A DNA stretch of 64,000 bases, taken from the NCBI GenBank assembly GCA_022846095.1, contig AP025583.1, positions 868,001 to 932,000 of the forward strand, written 5' to 3'. Positions 24,037 through 31,993 of the stretch are shown here, piece after piece. This DNA is from Oscillospiraceae bacterium. GTDB lineage: Bacteria > Bacillota > Clostridia > Oscillospirales > Oscillospiraceae. Under the pieces are notes generated by a model that saw only the letters and a program-made list of their open reading frames with translations, had not been told where the DNA came from and searched no databases. The translations under genes and the position numbers were made by a program. The first letter of the stretch is position 1. Every line of letters begins with the position of its first letter.

Positions 24037-26109
24037 TTATTCGCCGTCCTGCATGGCCTTGGCCGCTTCGATGGCCTTCTCCTGTGCGGCGGGGGTCGCG
24101 TCCTCGTAGCGCACGAAGTGGAAGGTAAAGGAGCCGTGGGACTGGGTGAGGCTGCGCAGGTCGATGGCGTAGGTGCCCATCTCGGCCATGGGGACCTCGG
24201 CCTCCACGACCTGGTTGCCCTTGCCGTCGGGGTTCATGCCCATAACGCGGCCGCGGCGCTTATTGAGGTCGCCAATGACGTCGCCCATGTAGCTGTCGGG
24301 GATGGTGACCTTCAGCTCGCCGATGGGCTCCAGCAGCACGGGGCTGGCCTGGGGCATACCGGTCTTGTAGGCGATCTGTACGGCGGTCTTAAAGGCCATT
24401 TCGGAGGAGTCCACCGGGTGGTAGGAGCCGTCGAAGAGGGTGGCCTTCAGGTTGACCACGGGGTAGCCCGCCAGCACGCCGTGCTGCACGGCCTCGCGCA
24501 TGCCCTTCTCCACGGCGGGGAAGTAGTTCCTGGGCACCGCGCCACCCACGACGGCCTCGCAGAACTCCAGCTCCTCGCTCTCGCCGGGCTCGAAGCGCAT
24601 CCACACGTCGCCGAACTGGCCGTGGCCGCCGGTCTGCTTCTTGTGGCGGCCCTGGACCTCCACCTTCTTGCGGATCTTCTCGCGGTAGGCCACGCGGGGC
24701 TCGGAGAGCTCGGCCTCCACGCTGAAACGGCTCTTGAGCCGGGCCACCAGCACGTCCATCTGCATGTCGCCGGTGCCGGAGACCACCATCTGCCGGGTCT
24801 CGGCGTTGTTGACCCAGTTGAAGGTGGGGTCCTCGTCGTTCAGGCGGGTGAGGCCGGAGGCGATCTTGTCCTCCTGGCCCTTGGTCTTGGGGGCGATGGC
24901 CACCGAGTAGCAGGGCTCGGGGAAGGGAATGGCCTCCAGCTTGACGGCGTGGCGGGGGTCGCACAGGGTGTCGCCGGTCTTGACCTTGTCCATCTTCGCG
25001 ATGGCGCCGATGTCGCCGCAGGCCAGCTCCTTGACCTCCACGGCCTTTTTGCCCTTCATGGTGTACAGGCGGCCCAGCTTCTCGGTCTCGCCGGTGCGGC
25101 TGTTGACCATGGGCATGTCCGGGGTGAGGTTGCCGGAGACCACCTTCACGTAGGAGTACTTGCCGTACTGGTCGCTGACGGTCTTGAAGATGAAGCCGCA
25201 GGGCAGCGCGCCGGCGGAGAAGACGAACTCCTCGGTCTCGCCGTCCGCGTTCTCGGCCAGCTCCGGGGCGCCCTCCAGGGGATTGGGCACCAGATCCACG
25301 ATGGTGTCCAGCAGGGTCAGGGTGCCCAGGCCGGAGAGGGCGCTGCCGCAGACCACGGGGAAGAGGGACATCTCCCGCACGCCCTGGCGCAGGCCCTGGA
25401 CCATCTCGGCGTAGGTGAAGTCCTCGCCGTTGAAGTATTTCTCCATGAACTCCTCGCTGGTCTCGGCCACCGACTCCTTCAGCGCGTCGTACAGCTCCTC
25501 CAGCACGGGCTGCTTGTCCGCGGGCACGTCGATCTCCACCCGCTTGCCGTCCTTGATCTCATAGGCGCGCTTGTGGAGCACGTCGATGATGCCGATGACC
25601 TTCTTGTTCTCGTCCCAGATGGGGGCGGCCACGGGGGCGATGTTCTTGCCGAAGCGGTCGCGCAGGGTGGCGAAGGCGGCGTTGTAGTCGGAGTTGTCCT
25701 CGTCGGTCTTGGAGATGTAGAGGATGCGGGGGGTCTTGCGCTCCTCGCAGTACTGCCAGGCCTTCTCCGCGCCCACGCTCATGCCCGCCTTGGCGGAGCA
25801 GACGATGACCGCCGCGCCGGACACGCGCAGGGCCTCGTACACCTCGCCCACGAAGTCGAAGTAGCCCGGGGTGTCCAGCACGTTGATCTTGCAGCCCTTG
25901 TACTCGATGGGGGCCACGGCGGTGGAGATGGAGATCTGGCGCTTGATCTCCTCGGGATCGTAATCACACACGGTGTTGCCGTCGCTGGGCTTGCCCAGGC
26001 GATCGGTTCCGCCGGTCAGATAAAGCATGCTCTCGGCCAGGGAGGTCTTTCCGTTGCCACCGTGCCCCAGCAGGCAGATATTGCGGATGTTTTGTGCGGA
26101 ATAGCTCAT
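24037..26109 (-). CDS. Elongation factor G-like GTPase (EF-G paralogue)
   Basis: This 690-residue translational GTPase is related to EF-G but not the canonical form. The P-loop is 'GHGGNGKTSL' instead of the EF-G 'AHIDAGKTT', G3 is 'DTPGYFDF', and G4 reads 'SKTD' rather than 'NKMD'. Domains II-V follow, with 'KKQTGGHGQFGDVW' and 'GELKVTIPDSYMGDVIGDLNKRRGRVMGM' from domains IV-V. Such EF-G-like proteins accompany a normal fusA in many Clostridia and Actinobacteria, and their role is not well defined. It stands alone with its own promoter, not in a str operon, which also argues for the paralogue. A damaged second copy of its last 65 bases lies just downstream. Confidence 0.92.
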   Translation of the reverse strand: MSYSAQNIRNICLLGHGGNGKTSLAESMLYLTGGTDRLGKPSDGNTVCDYDPEEIKRQISISTAVAPIEYKGCKINVLDTPGYFDFVGEVYEALRVSGAAVIVCSAKAGMSVGAEKAWQYCEERKTPRILYISKTDEDNSDYNAAFATLRDRFGKNIAPVAAPIWDENKKVIGIIDVLHKRAYEIKDGKRVEIDVPADKQPVLEELYDALKESVAETSEEFMEKYFNGEDFTYAEMVQGLRQGVREMSLFPVVCGSALSGLGTLTLLDTIVDLVPNPLEGAPELAENADGETEEFVFSAGALPCGFIFKTVSDQYGKYSYVKVVSGNLTPDMPMVNSRTGETEKLGRLYTMKGKKAVEVKELACGDIGAIAKMDKVKTGDTLCDPRHAVKLEAIPFPEPCYSVAIAPKTKGQEDKIASGLTRLNDEDPTFNWVNNAETRQMVVSGTGDMQMDVLVARLKSRFSVEAELSEPRVAYREKIRKKVEVQGRHKKQTGGHGQFGDVWMRFEPGESEELEFCEAVVGGAVPRNYFPAVEKGMREAVQHGVLAGYPVVNLKATLFDGSYHPVDSSEMAFKTAVQIAYKTGMPQASPVLLEPIGELKVTIPDSYMGDVIGDLNKRRGRVMGMNPDGKGNQVVEAEVPMAEMGTYAIDLRSLTQSHGSFTFHFVRYEDATPAAQEKAIEAAKAMQDGE

Positions 26110-26184
26110 AACTGTTACCTCTCCTTACGTTTGGAATCGCGCCCGGCGGCGCGAGAAGCGAAGTCGGATCGACTGCTATTGGTT

Positions 26185-26213
26185 ATTATACATTAATCGT
26201 GCCCCGGTGACAA
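26185..26213 (-). promoter_or_regulatory. Predicted promoter of the EF-G-like gene
   Basis: On the minus strand TTGTCA (26208-26213) and a perfect TATAAT (26185-26190) are 17 bases apart, about 75 bases before the gene start. Confidence 0.75.
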
Positions 26214-26256
26214 CTCATAATTTTATGAAATTACATAAATGTGGCCGGAGAGGGAA

Positions 26257-26285
26257 TTGCCTTTCCCGCCCGGCTGTTGTATGAT
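26257..26285 (+). promoter_or_regulatory. Predicted promoter of the NfeD-flotillin operon
   Basis: TTGCCT (26257-26262) and TATGAT (26280-26285) have a 17-base spacer. The -10 lies only about 20 bases before the start codon, so the 5' leader is very short. Confidence 0.65.
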
Positions 26286-26305
26286 AACCACAAGGGGGTG
26301 TGCCC

Positions 26306-27010
26306 ATGGAGCTGGAAATGCTCTACAACTGCTTTATCGCGGGCGGGTTCGTGGTCCCCGTGCTCAACGTGGCGGCGGGGGCCGTCGGCGGCGCGCTCCA
26401 CCTGGGGGGCGGCGGCGATTTGGACGCGGATCTGGACCTGGACGCCGACCTGGACGCGGATCTGGATCTGGACGCGGACTTGGACGTGGATCTGGATGCG
26501 GACCTGGACGTAGACGCGGGGCCGGGCGGCCTTGGCCCCGTGCCATGGATTGACGCGGAGACCGGCCTTGCCGAGGCGCGGCCCCGCAGGCGCCGCCGGG
26601 CGCCCGTCAACGTGATGACCCTGTCGCTGACGGCGGTGGTGTTCGGGGCGGTGGGGCGGCTGTGCGCGCCCGCGCTGCCGGCCTGGGCCGGGCTGCTTAT
26701 CTCCGCGCTGTCGGGCACCCTGGCCGGGTGGCTGCTGGGCCGCTTCGTCATCGCGCCCCTCAAGTACAACCGCGCCTACGCCTCCGGCATCCGGGACGCC
26801 CGGGGCAAGGAGGGGGTCATCCGCCTGGAGGCCCGGGAGGACTTTACGGGCACGGTGGCCGTGCTCTCGGCCACCGGCAGCTGGGTGACCTACAACGCCC
26901 GCCCCGCCCCCGGCGCGGGGACGCTGAGGGTGGGCACAAGGGTATGCGTAACGGCCGTGGACGCGGAGAAAAAATGCTGCGTCGTACGCCCGGCCGCAAA
27001 GAAAGAGTAA
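26306..27010 (+). CDS. NfeD-like membrane protein with Asp-Leu repeat
   Basis: The 234-residue protein precedes flotillin, the usual partner of NfeD-type (YuaF-like) proteins. A first hydrophobic segment (residues 8-34) is followed by a run of 34 residues (38-71) built almost only of D alternating with L, A or V. A Pro/Arg-rich stretch and two further membrane segments (about 105-150) come next. The C-terminal 70 residues look like an NfeD OB-fold (EGVIRLEAREDFTGTVAVL, GTLRVGTRVCVTAVD). The ATG at 26306 has AAGGGGG 8 bases before it. A GTG at 26300 is the alternative. The acidic repeat is not part of the family and its purpose is unknown. Confidence 0.8.
   Translation: MELEMLYNCFIAGGFVVPVLNVAAGAVGGALHLGGGGDLDADLDLDADLDADLDLDADLDVDLDADLDVDAGPGGLGPVPWIDAETGLAEARPRRRRRAPVNVMTLSLTAVVFGAVGRLCAPALPAWAGLLISALSGTLAGWLLGRFVIAPLKYNRAYASGIRDARGKEGVIRLEAREDFTGTVAVLSATGSWVTYNARPAPGAGTLRVGTRVCVTAVDAEKKCCVVRPAAKKE
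26417..26518 (+). repeat. Coding microrepeat (Asp-Leu) inside the NfeD-like gene
   Basis: This is a 102-base run of variations on GACCTGGACGCG-type units, encoding 34 residues that alternate Asp with Leu, Ala or Val. The reverse strand is also open across it, which is a by-product of the repeat. Length variation between strains would be expected. Confidence 0.9.
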
Positions 27011-27028
27011 AAGAAGGGAGAAGAAACT

Positions 27029-28663
27029 ATGCCAATCGCCATAACCATCGGCATCGTGGCCGTAGCCGTGGTGCTCATCCTCATCTGCATCCTGTCCACC
27101 TGGAGGAAGGTCCCGGCGGACAAGGCGGCCATCGTCACCGGCCTGGGCCGGGCCAAGGTCATCACCGGCGGGGGCGTCATGGTAATCCCCATTTTGCAGC
27201 GCATCGACTACGTCACCCTGGAGAACATGAGCTTTGACGTGAACATGCAGGGCACCCTCACCGCCGACGCCGTGCCCATCGAGGCCAACGGCACCGTGGT
27301 GGTGAAGATCAAAAACGACGAGGCCATGATCCGCTCCGCCGTGGAGCAGTTCAACTGCGGCCGGGAGGAGGAGACCAAGAGCCACATCGTGGACACCGCC
27401 CGGGACGTGTGCGAGGGCCGCCTGCGCGAGATCATCGCCGACATGACCGCCGAGCAGCTCTATAAGGACAGAAAAACCTTCTCCGAGCGGGTCAAGGAGG
27501 TGGCCGAGGACCAGCTCGCCGAGCTGGGGCTGGAGCTCAAGAGCTTCACCATCAAGGGCATCAGCGACCAGAACGGCTACTTCGAGGCCCTGTCCAAGCC
27601 CCAGATCGCCGCCGTCAAGCGGGACGCGGAGATCGCGGAGGCCGAGGCCGTAAAGGAGAGCATGATCAAGACCTCCGAGGCCAAGCGGGCGGGGGAGCAG
27701 GCCCGGCTGGAGGCCGAGGCGCGGATGGCGGAGTCCAAAAAGGAGGCCGACATCAAGAAGCTCAACTTCGAGCGGGAGCGCCAGACCACCCAGGCCATCT
27801 CGGACGCGGCCTACTCCATCCAGCAGAACGTGACCCAGAAGGACATCACCAACGCCGAGATGGACGCCAACGTATTGAAGGAGCAGCGCACCCGGGAGGT
27901 GCGGGAGGCCGAGATCCAGATCCAGATCGTGGCCGAGCAGAAGAACATCGAGCTGGCCAAGAAGCGGGCCGAGCGCAAGGAGGCCGAGCTGCTGGAGACG
28001 GTGGTCAAGCCCTCCGAGGCCGAGAAGCAGCGGGCGCAGCTCTCCGCCGAGGCCCAGAAGATCGCCGCCATCATGCAGGCCCAGGCCGCGGCCGAGGCGA
28101 AAAAGCTGGACGCGGCCGCGGAGGCCGAGGCCATGAAGCTGGCCGCCGCCGCCGAAGCGGAGGCCAAAAAGCTGGACGCGGCGGCCCAGGCCGAGCGTAT
28201 CAAGCAGGAGGGCCTTGCCCAGGCCGAGATCACCGCCCGGCAGGGCCAGGCCCAGGCCGAGGCCGTCAAGCAGGTGGGACTGGCGGAGGCCGAGGCCCTG
28301 GAGAAAAAGGCGGAGGCCCTGGCCAAGATGAACGACGCGGGCAAGCTCCAGATGGTCATCGAGAAGCTGCCCGAGATCGCCCGGGCCGTGGCCGAGCCCA
28401 TGAGCCGCATCGGCAGCATCAGCATCATCGGCGGCTCCGGCGGGGACGGCGAGGGAGGCGGGGCCGCGGACGTGGCCCGCTATACCGCCGGGGCCCTCAA
28501 GGCGGTCAACGAGGCGCTGAAGGACACCATCGGCTTCGACATGACCGAGGTCATGCGGGCGGGCACCTTCGAGGGCAAGACCACCCGCAACGTGAACCTG
28601 AGCATCGACGGCCAGCTCCCCCAGCCCGGGGAGGAGCAGGAGGCCGAAGCGGAAGGGCAGTAA
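27029..28663 (+). CDS. Flotillin-like protein (SPFH domain)
   Basis: Flotillins scaffold membrane microdomains. The 544-residue protein has an N-terminal membrane segment (residues 3-22) and an SPFH/PHB domain (about 27-190, including VPADKAAIVTGLGRAKVITGG). A long Ala/Glu/Lys-rich coiled-coil region with repeated EAEAKKLDAAAQAE-type heptads spans about 195-430. The C-terminal region contains 'MSRIGSISIIGG', typical of flotillin oligomerisation tails. AGAAGGGAGAAGAAACT precedes the ATG. It forms a two-gene operon with the NfeD-like protein, matching the yuaF-floT arrangement in Bacillus. Confidence 0.93.
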   Translation: MPIAITIGIVAVAVVLILICILSTWRKVPADKAAIVTGLGRAKVITGGGVMVIPILQRIDYVTLENMSFDVNMQGTLTADAVPIEANGTVVVKIKNDEAMIRSAVEQFNCGREEETKSHIVDTARDVCEGRLREIIADMTAEQLYKDRKTFSERVKEVAEDQLAELGLELKSFTIKGISDQNGYFEALSKPQIAAVKRDAEIAEAEAVKESMIKTSEAKRAGEQARLEAEARMAESKKEADIKKLNFERERQTTQAISDAAYSIQQNVTQKDITNAEMDANVLKEQRTREVREAEIQIQIVAEQKNIELAKKRAERKEAELLETVVKPSEAEKQRAQLSAEAQKIAAIMQAQAAAEAKKLDAAAEAEAMKLAAAAEAEAKKLDAAAQAERIKQEGLAQAEITARQGQAQAEAVKQVGLAEAEALEKKAEALAKMNDAGKLQMVIEKLPEIARAVAEPMSRIGSISIIGGSGGDGEGGGAADVARYTAGALKAVNEALKDTIGFDMTEVMRAGTFEGKTTRNVNLSIDGQLPQPGEEQEAEAEGQ

Positions 28664-28671
28664 ATAAGGGC

Positions 28672-28703
28672 AGGGCCCGCCGCGGTACGCCGCGGCGGGC
28701 CCT
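28672..28703 (+). terminator. Terminator after flotillin
   Basis: A perfect 14-base-pair stem (AGGGCCCGCCGCGG and its complement, loop TACG) is followed by TGTTCTGT. The T content is modest but the stem is very strong. Confidence 0.75.
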
Positions 28704-28924
28704 TGTTCTGTCGAAAAGTTAAAACAGAGGTGTATTTGGTGCAGGACTGTGCAGGGATGCTTGTATAAGACATGCAACAAAGGCGGATAAGGCGCACCTT
28801 GTCATTGCGAGGAAGCCCCGCGGGGCCGACGCGGCAATCCGTCTTTTTGGAGGCACGGCCTCCGGCGGCGGGATTCTTTGCTTGCAAAGAACCCCGGGAA
28901 GAAACAACCAGGGCTTCGTTTTTC

Positions 28925-28980
28925 AAAGGTGGCTGCGCCCGAATGCATCAGGGTGTCCCCCGGACACCCTGACCCTGGGA
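28925..28980 (+). repeat. Nested subrepeat 1 inside repeat copy 2
   Basis: AAGGTGGCTGCGCCCGAA is followed by a hairpin CAGGGTGTCC/GGACACCCTG (28949-28971). The companion at 29084-29133 differs by compensating changes in the stem. Confidence 0.75.
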
Positions 28981-29083
28981 ACCCAGGGGCCCCGCGGCGG
29001 TGCGGTTCAGGTGGTCTGCAAGACCTGAAAGCGCTCAGGGCTCGGTTCGGCCTGTGCCTGTTGGTAGTAGGGCTGCCTAGTTT

Positions 29084-29133
29084 AAGGTGGCTTCGCCCGA
29101 AATCATCCAGGTGTCCCCCGGACACCTGGACCC
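29084..29133 (+). repeat. Nested subrepeat 2 inside repeat copy 2
   Basis: AAGGTGGCTTCGCCCGAA is followed by a hairpin CCAGGTGTCC/GGACACCTGG (29107-29129). It interrupts the GGGCTGCC...CTGCGGCACATG sequence that is continuous in copy 1 (23551-23577), so it is a later insertion or expansion. Confidence 0.75.
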
Positions 29134-29291
29134 TGCGGCACATGACCCGCCCAGACTTGATAATAGTTGCTATCCAAGGAGTGCCTAAAAAGCCACACGT
29201 ACTGCTATGCCCCGTACAGCGCTTGGCATTCGTAGGGGCGATTCACGAATCGCCCGTCCTCCATCGCCCGCTCTATCCCCCTAAGTTGCAA

Positions 29292-30185
29292 CTACGATGC
29301 TTGCGCTGTGATTTTGATGTTACATGAGGCGCCGTAGCGGTATGCTTGGCCGTCCTCGGCGGTGAGGTCGCAGATCAGCGCCACGAAATAGGAGCCCGGC
29401 TCCAGCACGGGCAGCTCGTCCGCGCCGTACAGCTCGGTGGGCTCAGCGTCCCAGGAGGAGTAGATACACACGCGGGTGTTGGCGGCTCCCGCCCAGTCCA
29501 GCGGGATGGGGGCGCCATAGGGCCACGCCAGCTCGCCGGTGAAGGAATCGGGGCGGAAGGGGCCGGTTTCGTCGGCGCAGGGCGAGAGGGAGAGGACTTC
29601 GGAACCGGCATACAGACTGGGGGCCAGCGTACCGTACACCACGTTGCTGTACAGGGCGGCTTCGCTGATTGCGCCGTCGCGCTGCGTCAGATCGAGGGAA
29701 TAGCGGTGGGGGAAGAAGTCGGTCTCCCACTCCCGCTCAGCGCAGATCCGGCCCCGCGCCTCAAAGAGCTCGGGGTGTCCGGCCCGCAGCTCCTCCACCC
29801 CGTCCCCCACCCGGACGCCGGGCCACAGCACCAAATTGGGGTCGGTGGTGGTGAGCCCGCTCAGCTGCCAGGCCCCGTCGGCGGGAAGATAGGTGTAGGT
29901 GAGCTCCGTGTCCCCGTAGATTTCCCGGCGGTATTGTACCCCGACAAACTGCCAATAGGGCGCGTCATAGCTGGTCTCCTCCACGCAGAGGGGCTCGCCC
30001 AGCATTCCGGTTTCGGTGGTGCCCAGGGGGTACCACGCCCCGCCCGCCCGGAAGGAGAACTCCGGGGCGGGGGCCTCCGGGGTCTGCCCGGCGGGGAAGC
30101 GCACGGCCAGGGCCAGGATTAGAGCGGCGGCGGCCAGCAGGGCCAGGGGCGGCAGCCAGCGGGGCGGCTCGCGCAGCAGCTTCAT
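29292..30185 (-). CDS. Membrane-anchored protein of unknown function
   Basis: I do not recognise this 297-residue protein. It starts MKLLREPPRWLPPL at an ATG with a GGAGGAGGGAGACGT site. One hydrophobic segment (about residues 12-28) would anchor or export it, followed by about 265 residues likely outside the membrane. This part is acidic and aromatic-rich (YWQFVGVQYRREIYGDTELTY) with no Cys-rich or catalytic motif that I know. It begins 22 bases after the HD-domain gene and is probably cotranscribed with it. The open frame continues upstream to 30305, but that part is a shadow of the HD gene. Confidence 0.75.
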   Translation of the reverse strand: MKLLREPPRWLPPLALLAAAALILALAVRFPAGQTPEAPAPEFSFRAGGAWYPLGTTETGMLGEPLCVEETSYDAPYWQFVGVQYRREIYGDTELTYTYLPADGAWQLSGLTTTDPNLVLWPGVRVGDGVEELRAGHPELFEARGRICAEREWETDFFPHRYSLDLTQRDGAISEAALYSNVVYGTLAPSLYAGSEVLSLSPCADETGPFRPDSFTGELAWPYGAPIPLDWAGAANTRVCIYSSWDAEPTELYGADELPVLEPGSYFVALICDLTAEDGQAYRYGASCNIKITAQAS

Positions 30186-30207
30186 CACGTCTCCCTCCTC
30201 CCGTGCG

Positions 30208-30870
30208 CTAGAGCAGCGCCAGCCCGTTGATTTCCAGCTTGAACTTGAGGCCGAAAAACTCCGCCGCCCGGCGGCAGAGGAGCATCCGCTCCAGAAAAAT
30301 TTCAAAGTAGTCCATCACCGCGCACACCTCGGTGTTGATGCCCAGGGTCAGGGTGATGGTGCCCGCCTCCCTGTCCAGCGCCAGGTTGGACTGCTCGGCG
30401 GCGTAGTTCACCCGGTCGTGGATGTCGAAGCCCTCCCGGTCCTTGTTGCGCACCCGGCTGCGGCGCACGTCGGTCTTGTCCGCCAGGATCAGGGCCGCCG
30501 AGACGGCATTCACCGGAAAGGCGGTGTCGTCATCGTGGTGGCCGATGGCCGTGATGACACAAGCCACGTCGCCGGGGTCCATACCCAGCTTGTCCAGGAT
30601 GCGGAAGGCCATCACCGCCCCGGTCTGGGCGTGGTCGTGGCGGTTGACCACGTTGCCGATGTCGTGCATGTACCCGGCGATCCGGGCAAGCTCCACCTCC
30701 CGCGCGCCGTAGCCCAGCGCCTCCAGGATGCCGCTGGCCGTCACGGCGCAGCGGGTCACGTGGGCGAAGGAGTGCTCCGTGAAGCCCCGCGCCAGCAGGG
30801 AGCGGTCCGCCTGGGTGATATAGGTGCGGATCTCCTGGGACTCCCGCACGTCCTGATAGGTCACATCCAT
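30208..30870 (-). CDS. HD domain phosphohydrolase
   Basis: This 220-residue protein of the HD metal-dependent phosphohydrolase superfamily has metal-binding candidates at H37 ('FAHVTRC'), the HD pair H69-D70 ('AGYMHDIGN'), H78/H80 ('NRHDHAQTG') and H111-H112 ('IGHHDDDT'). A conserved aspartate follows in 'ALILADKTDVRRSRV'. The C-terminal 60 residues form a separate small domain. HD enzymes cleave phosphoester bonds in nucleotides, so a nucleotide second messenger or related compound may be the substrate. This cannot be decided here. The gene precedes a membrane-anchored unknown in the same direction. Confidence 0.87.
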   Translation of the reverse strand: MDVTYQDVRESQEIRTYITQADRSLLARGFTEHSFAHVTRCAVTASGILEALGYGAREVELARIAGYMHDIGNVVNRHDHAQTGAVMAFRILDKLGMDPGDVACVITAIGHHDDDTAFPVNAVSAALILADKTDVRRSRVRNKDREGFDIHDRVNYAAEQSNLALDREAGTITLTLGINTEVCAVMDYFEIFLERMLLCRRAAEFFGLKFKLEINGLALL

Positions 30871-31019
30871 AAAATTCCTCTCCTCTCCCCAAAGCCTTGG
30901 GTCGGTCTGGTATCAGTTCTTCCCCATCTTATCAGAAAAAACCGCTGGAGCATAGCGCCGCAGGGAAATTCTGCTCATAAAAGGTGCTGGCCGGGTAAAC
31001 CCTATCGTGGGGTGAGTTT

Positions 31020-31916
31020 ATGAAAAAGTTTTTCCACGGCGCGGGACGGCGCGGGCCCTATTTCGAGGGCTGGTACCTGAAGCACCAGGCGGCGGACGGC
31101 GGTGTGCTGGCGCTGATCCCGGCCCTGCATATCGACCGGCGGGGGCGGCGCAGCGCCTCCCTCCAGGTGATCACGGACCGGGAGAGCTGGTGGGTGGAGT
31201 ACCCGGACGGGGCCCTCCACGCCAGCGAGGGGGTGTTCCAGATCTGGCTGGACGGGAACCTGTTCAACCGCAAGGGAATTTGGGTGGAGCTGGAGGCGAG
31301 CGGCCTGTCTCTCCACGGCGCGCTGCGCTACGGGCCCTTCACGCCTCTGAGCTCGGACATCATGGGCCCCTTCCGCTATCTCCCGGGCATGGAGTGCCGC
31401 CACGGCGTGGTGAGCATGGGCCACGCGCTGGAGGGGACGCTGACCCTCAACGGCCGCGCCCTGGACTTTACCGGCGGCACGGGGTATGTGGAGAGCGACC
31501 GGGGCCGCTCCTTCCCCGGCGCCTACCTCTGGACCCAGTGCGCGTGGCGGGAGGAGCGGTGCAGCAGCCTCATGCTCTCCATCGCCACCATCCCCGTGGC
31601 GGGCGGACAGTTTACCGGGTGTATCTGCGCAGTCCTCCACGGCGGGCGGGAATACCGCCTGGCCACCTATAAGGGCGCCCGGGTGGAGCGCTGGTCCGGC
31701 GGCGGCGCGCTGATCCGCCAGGGGGAGTACCGTTTGGCGGTGGAGCTGCTGGAGGGGGAGGGCCGTCCGCTGCGGGCCCCCGCGCAGGGCGGTATGGGCC
31801 GCACCATCCACGAGAGCCTGGACGCGGTGGTGCGCTACCGCCTCTGGGCGGGGGAGCGCCTGCTGCTGGACCACACCGACGCACGGGCCGGATTTGAGTA
31901 CGCGGACAGGCCGTAA
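31020..31916 (+). CDS. Tocopherol cyclase-like domain protein
   Basis: The 298-residue protein begins with 'FFHGAGRRGPYFEGWYLKHQ'. The YFEGWYxK motif is characteristic of the tocopherol-cyclase-like family (also found in many Firmicutes without tocopherol synthesis). Further family-like stretches are 'DIMGPFRYLPGMECRHGVVSMGH' and 'ERSF'-type 'GRSFPGAYLWTQC'. The fold is expected to be a beta-barrel/lipocalin-like sheet. The natural substrate in bacteria is unknown to me. It stands alone, with a GGGGTGAG site and no clear promoter. Confidence 0.8.
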   Translation: MKKFFHGAGRRGPYFEGWYLKHQAADGGVLALIPALHIDRRGRRSASLQVITDRESWWVEYPDGALHASEGVFQIWLDGNLFNRKGIWVELEASGLSLHGALRYGPFTPLSSDIMGPFRYLPGMECRHGVVSMGHALEGTLTLNGRALDFTGGTGYVESDRGRSFPGAYLWTQCAWREERCSSLMLSIATIPVAGGQFTGCICAVLHGGREYRLATYKGARVERWSGGGALIRQGEYRLAVELLEGEGRPLRAPAQGGMGRTIHESLDAVVRYRLWAGERLLLDHTDARAGFEYADRP

Positions 31917-31993
31917 ATCCGATTAATTTGAAAATGGCCCTATGAAAACGGCGGCGGTCGTCGTATGCTAAAGGAAGGAAAGAAGGTGGGGGC

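Larger units (their letters stand above)
28782..29284 (+). repeat. Dispersed repeat, copy 2 (about 500 bases, with two internal insertions)
   Basis: It has the same landmark order as the copy at 23321-23727: GGCGGATAAGGCG, GTCATTGCGAGG...GGCAATCCGT, TTCTTTGCTTGCAAAGAACC, the GCGGCGGTGCGGTTCAGG segment, and the GATTCACGAATC palindrome at 29236-29255. It is about 100 bases longer because two related segments of roughly 50-60 bases are inserted (starting at 28925 and 29084). The 629-base gap between flotillin and the next gene consists almost wholly of this element. Confidence 0.85.

Noticed and set aside
24037-26109. Canonical elongation factor G (fusA)
   Set aside because: The P-loop GHGGNGKTS and the SKTD nucleotide-specificity motif differ from fusA, and the gene is not next to rpsL/rpsG/tuf.
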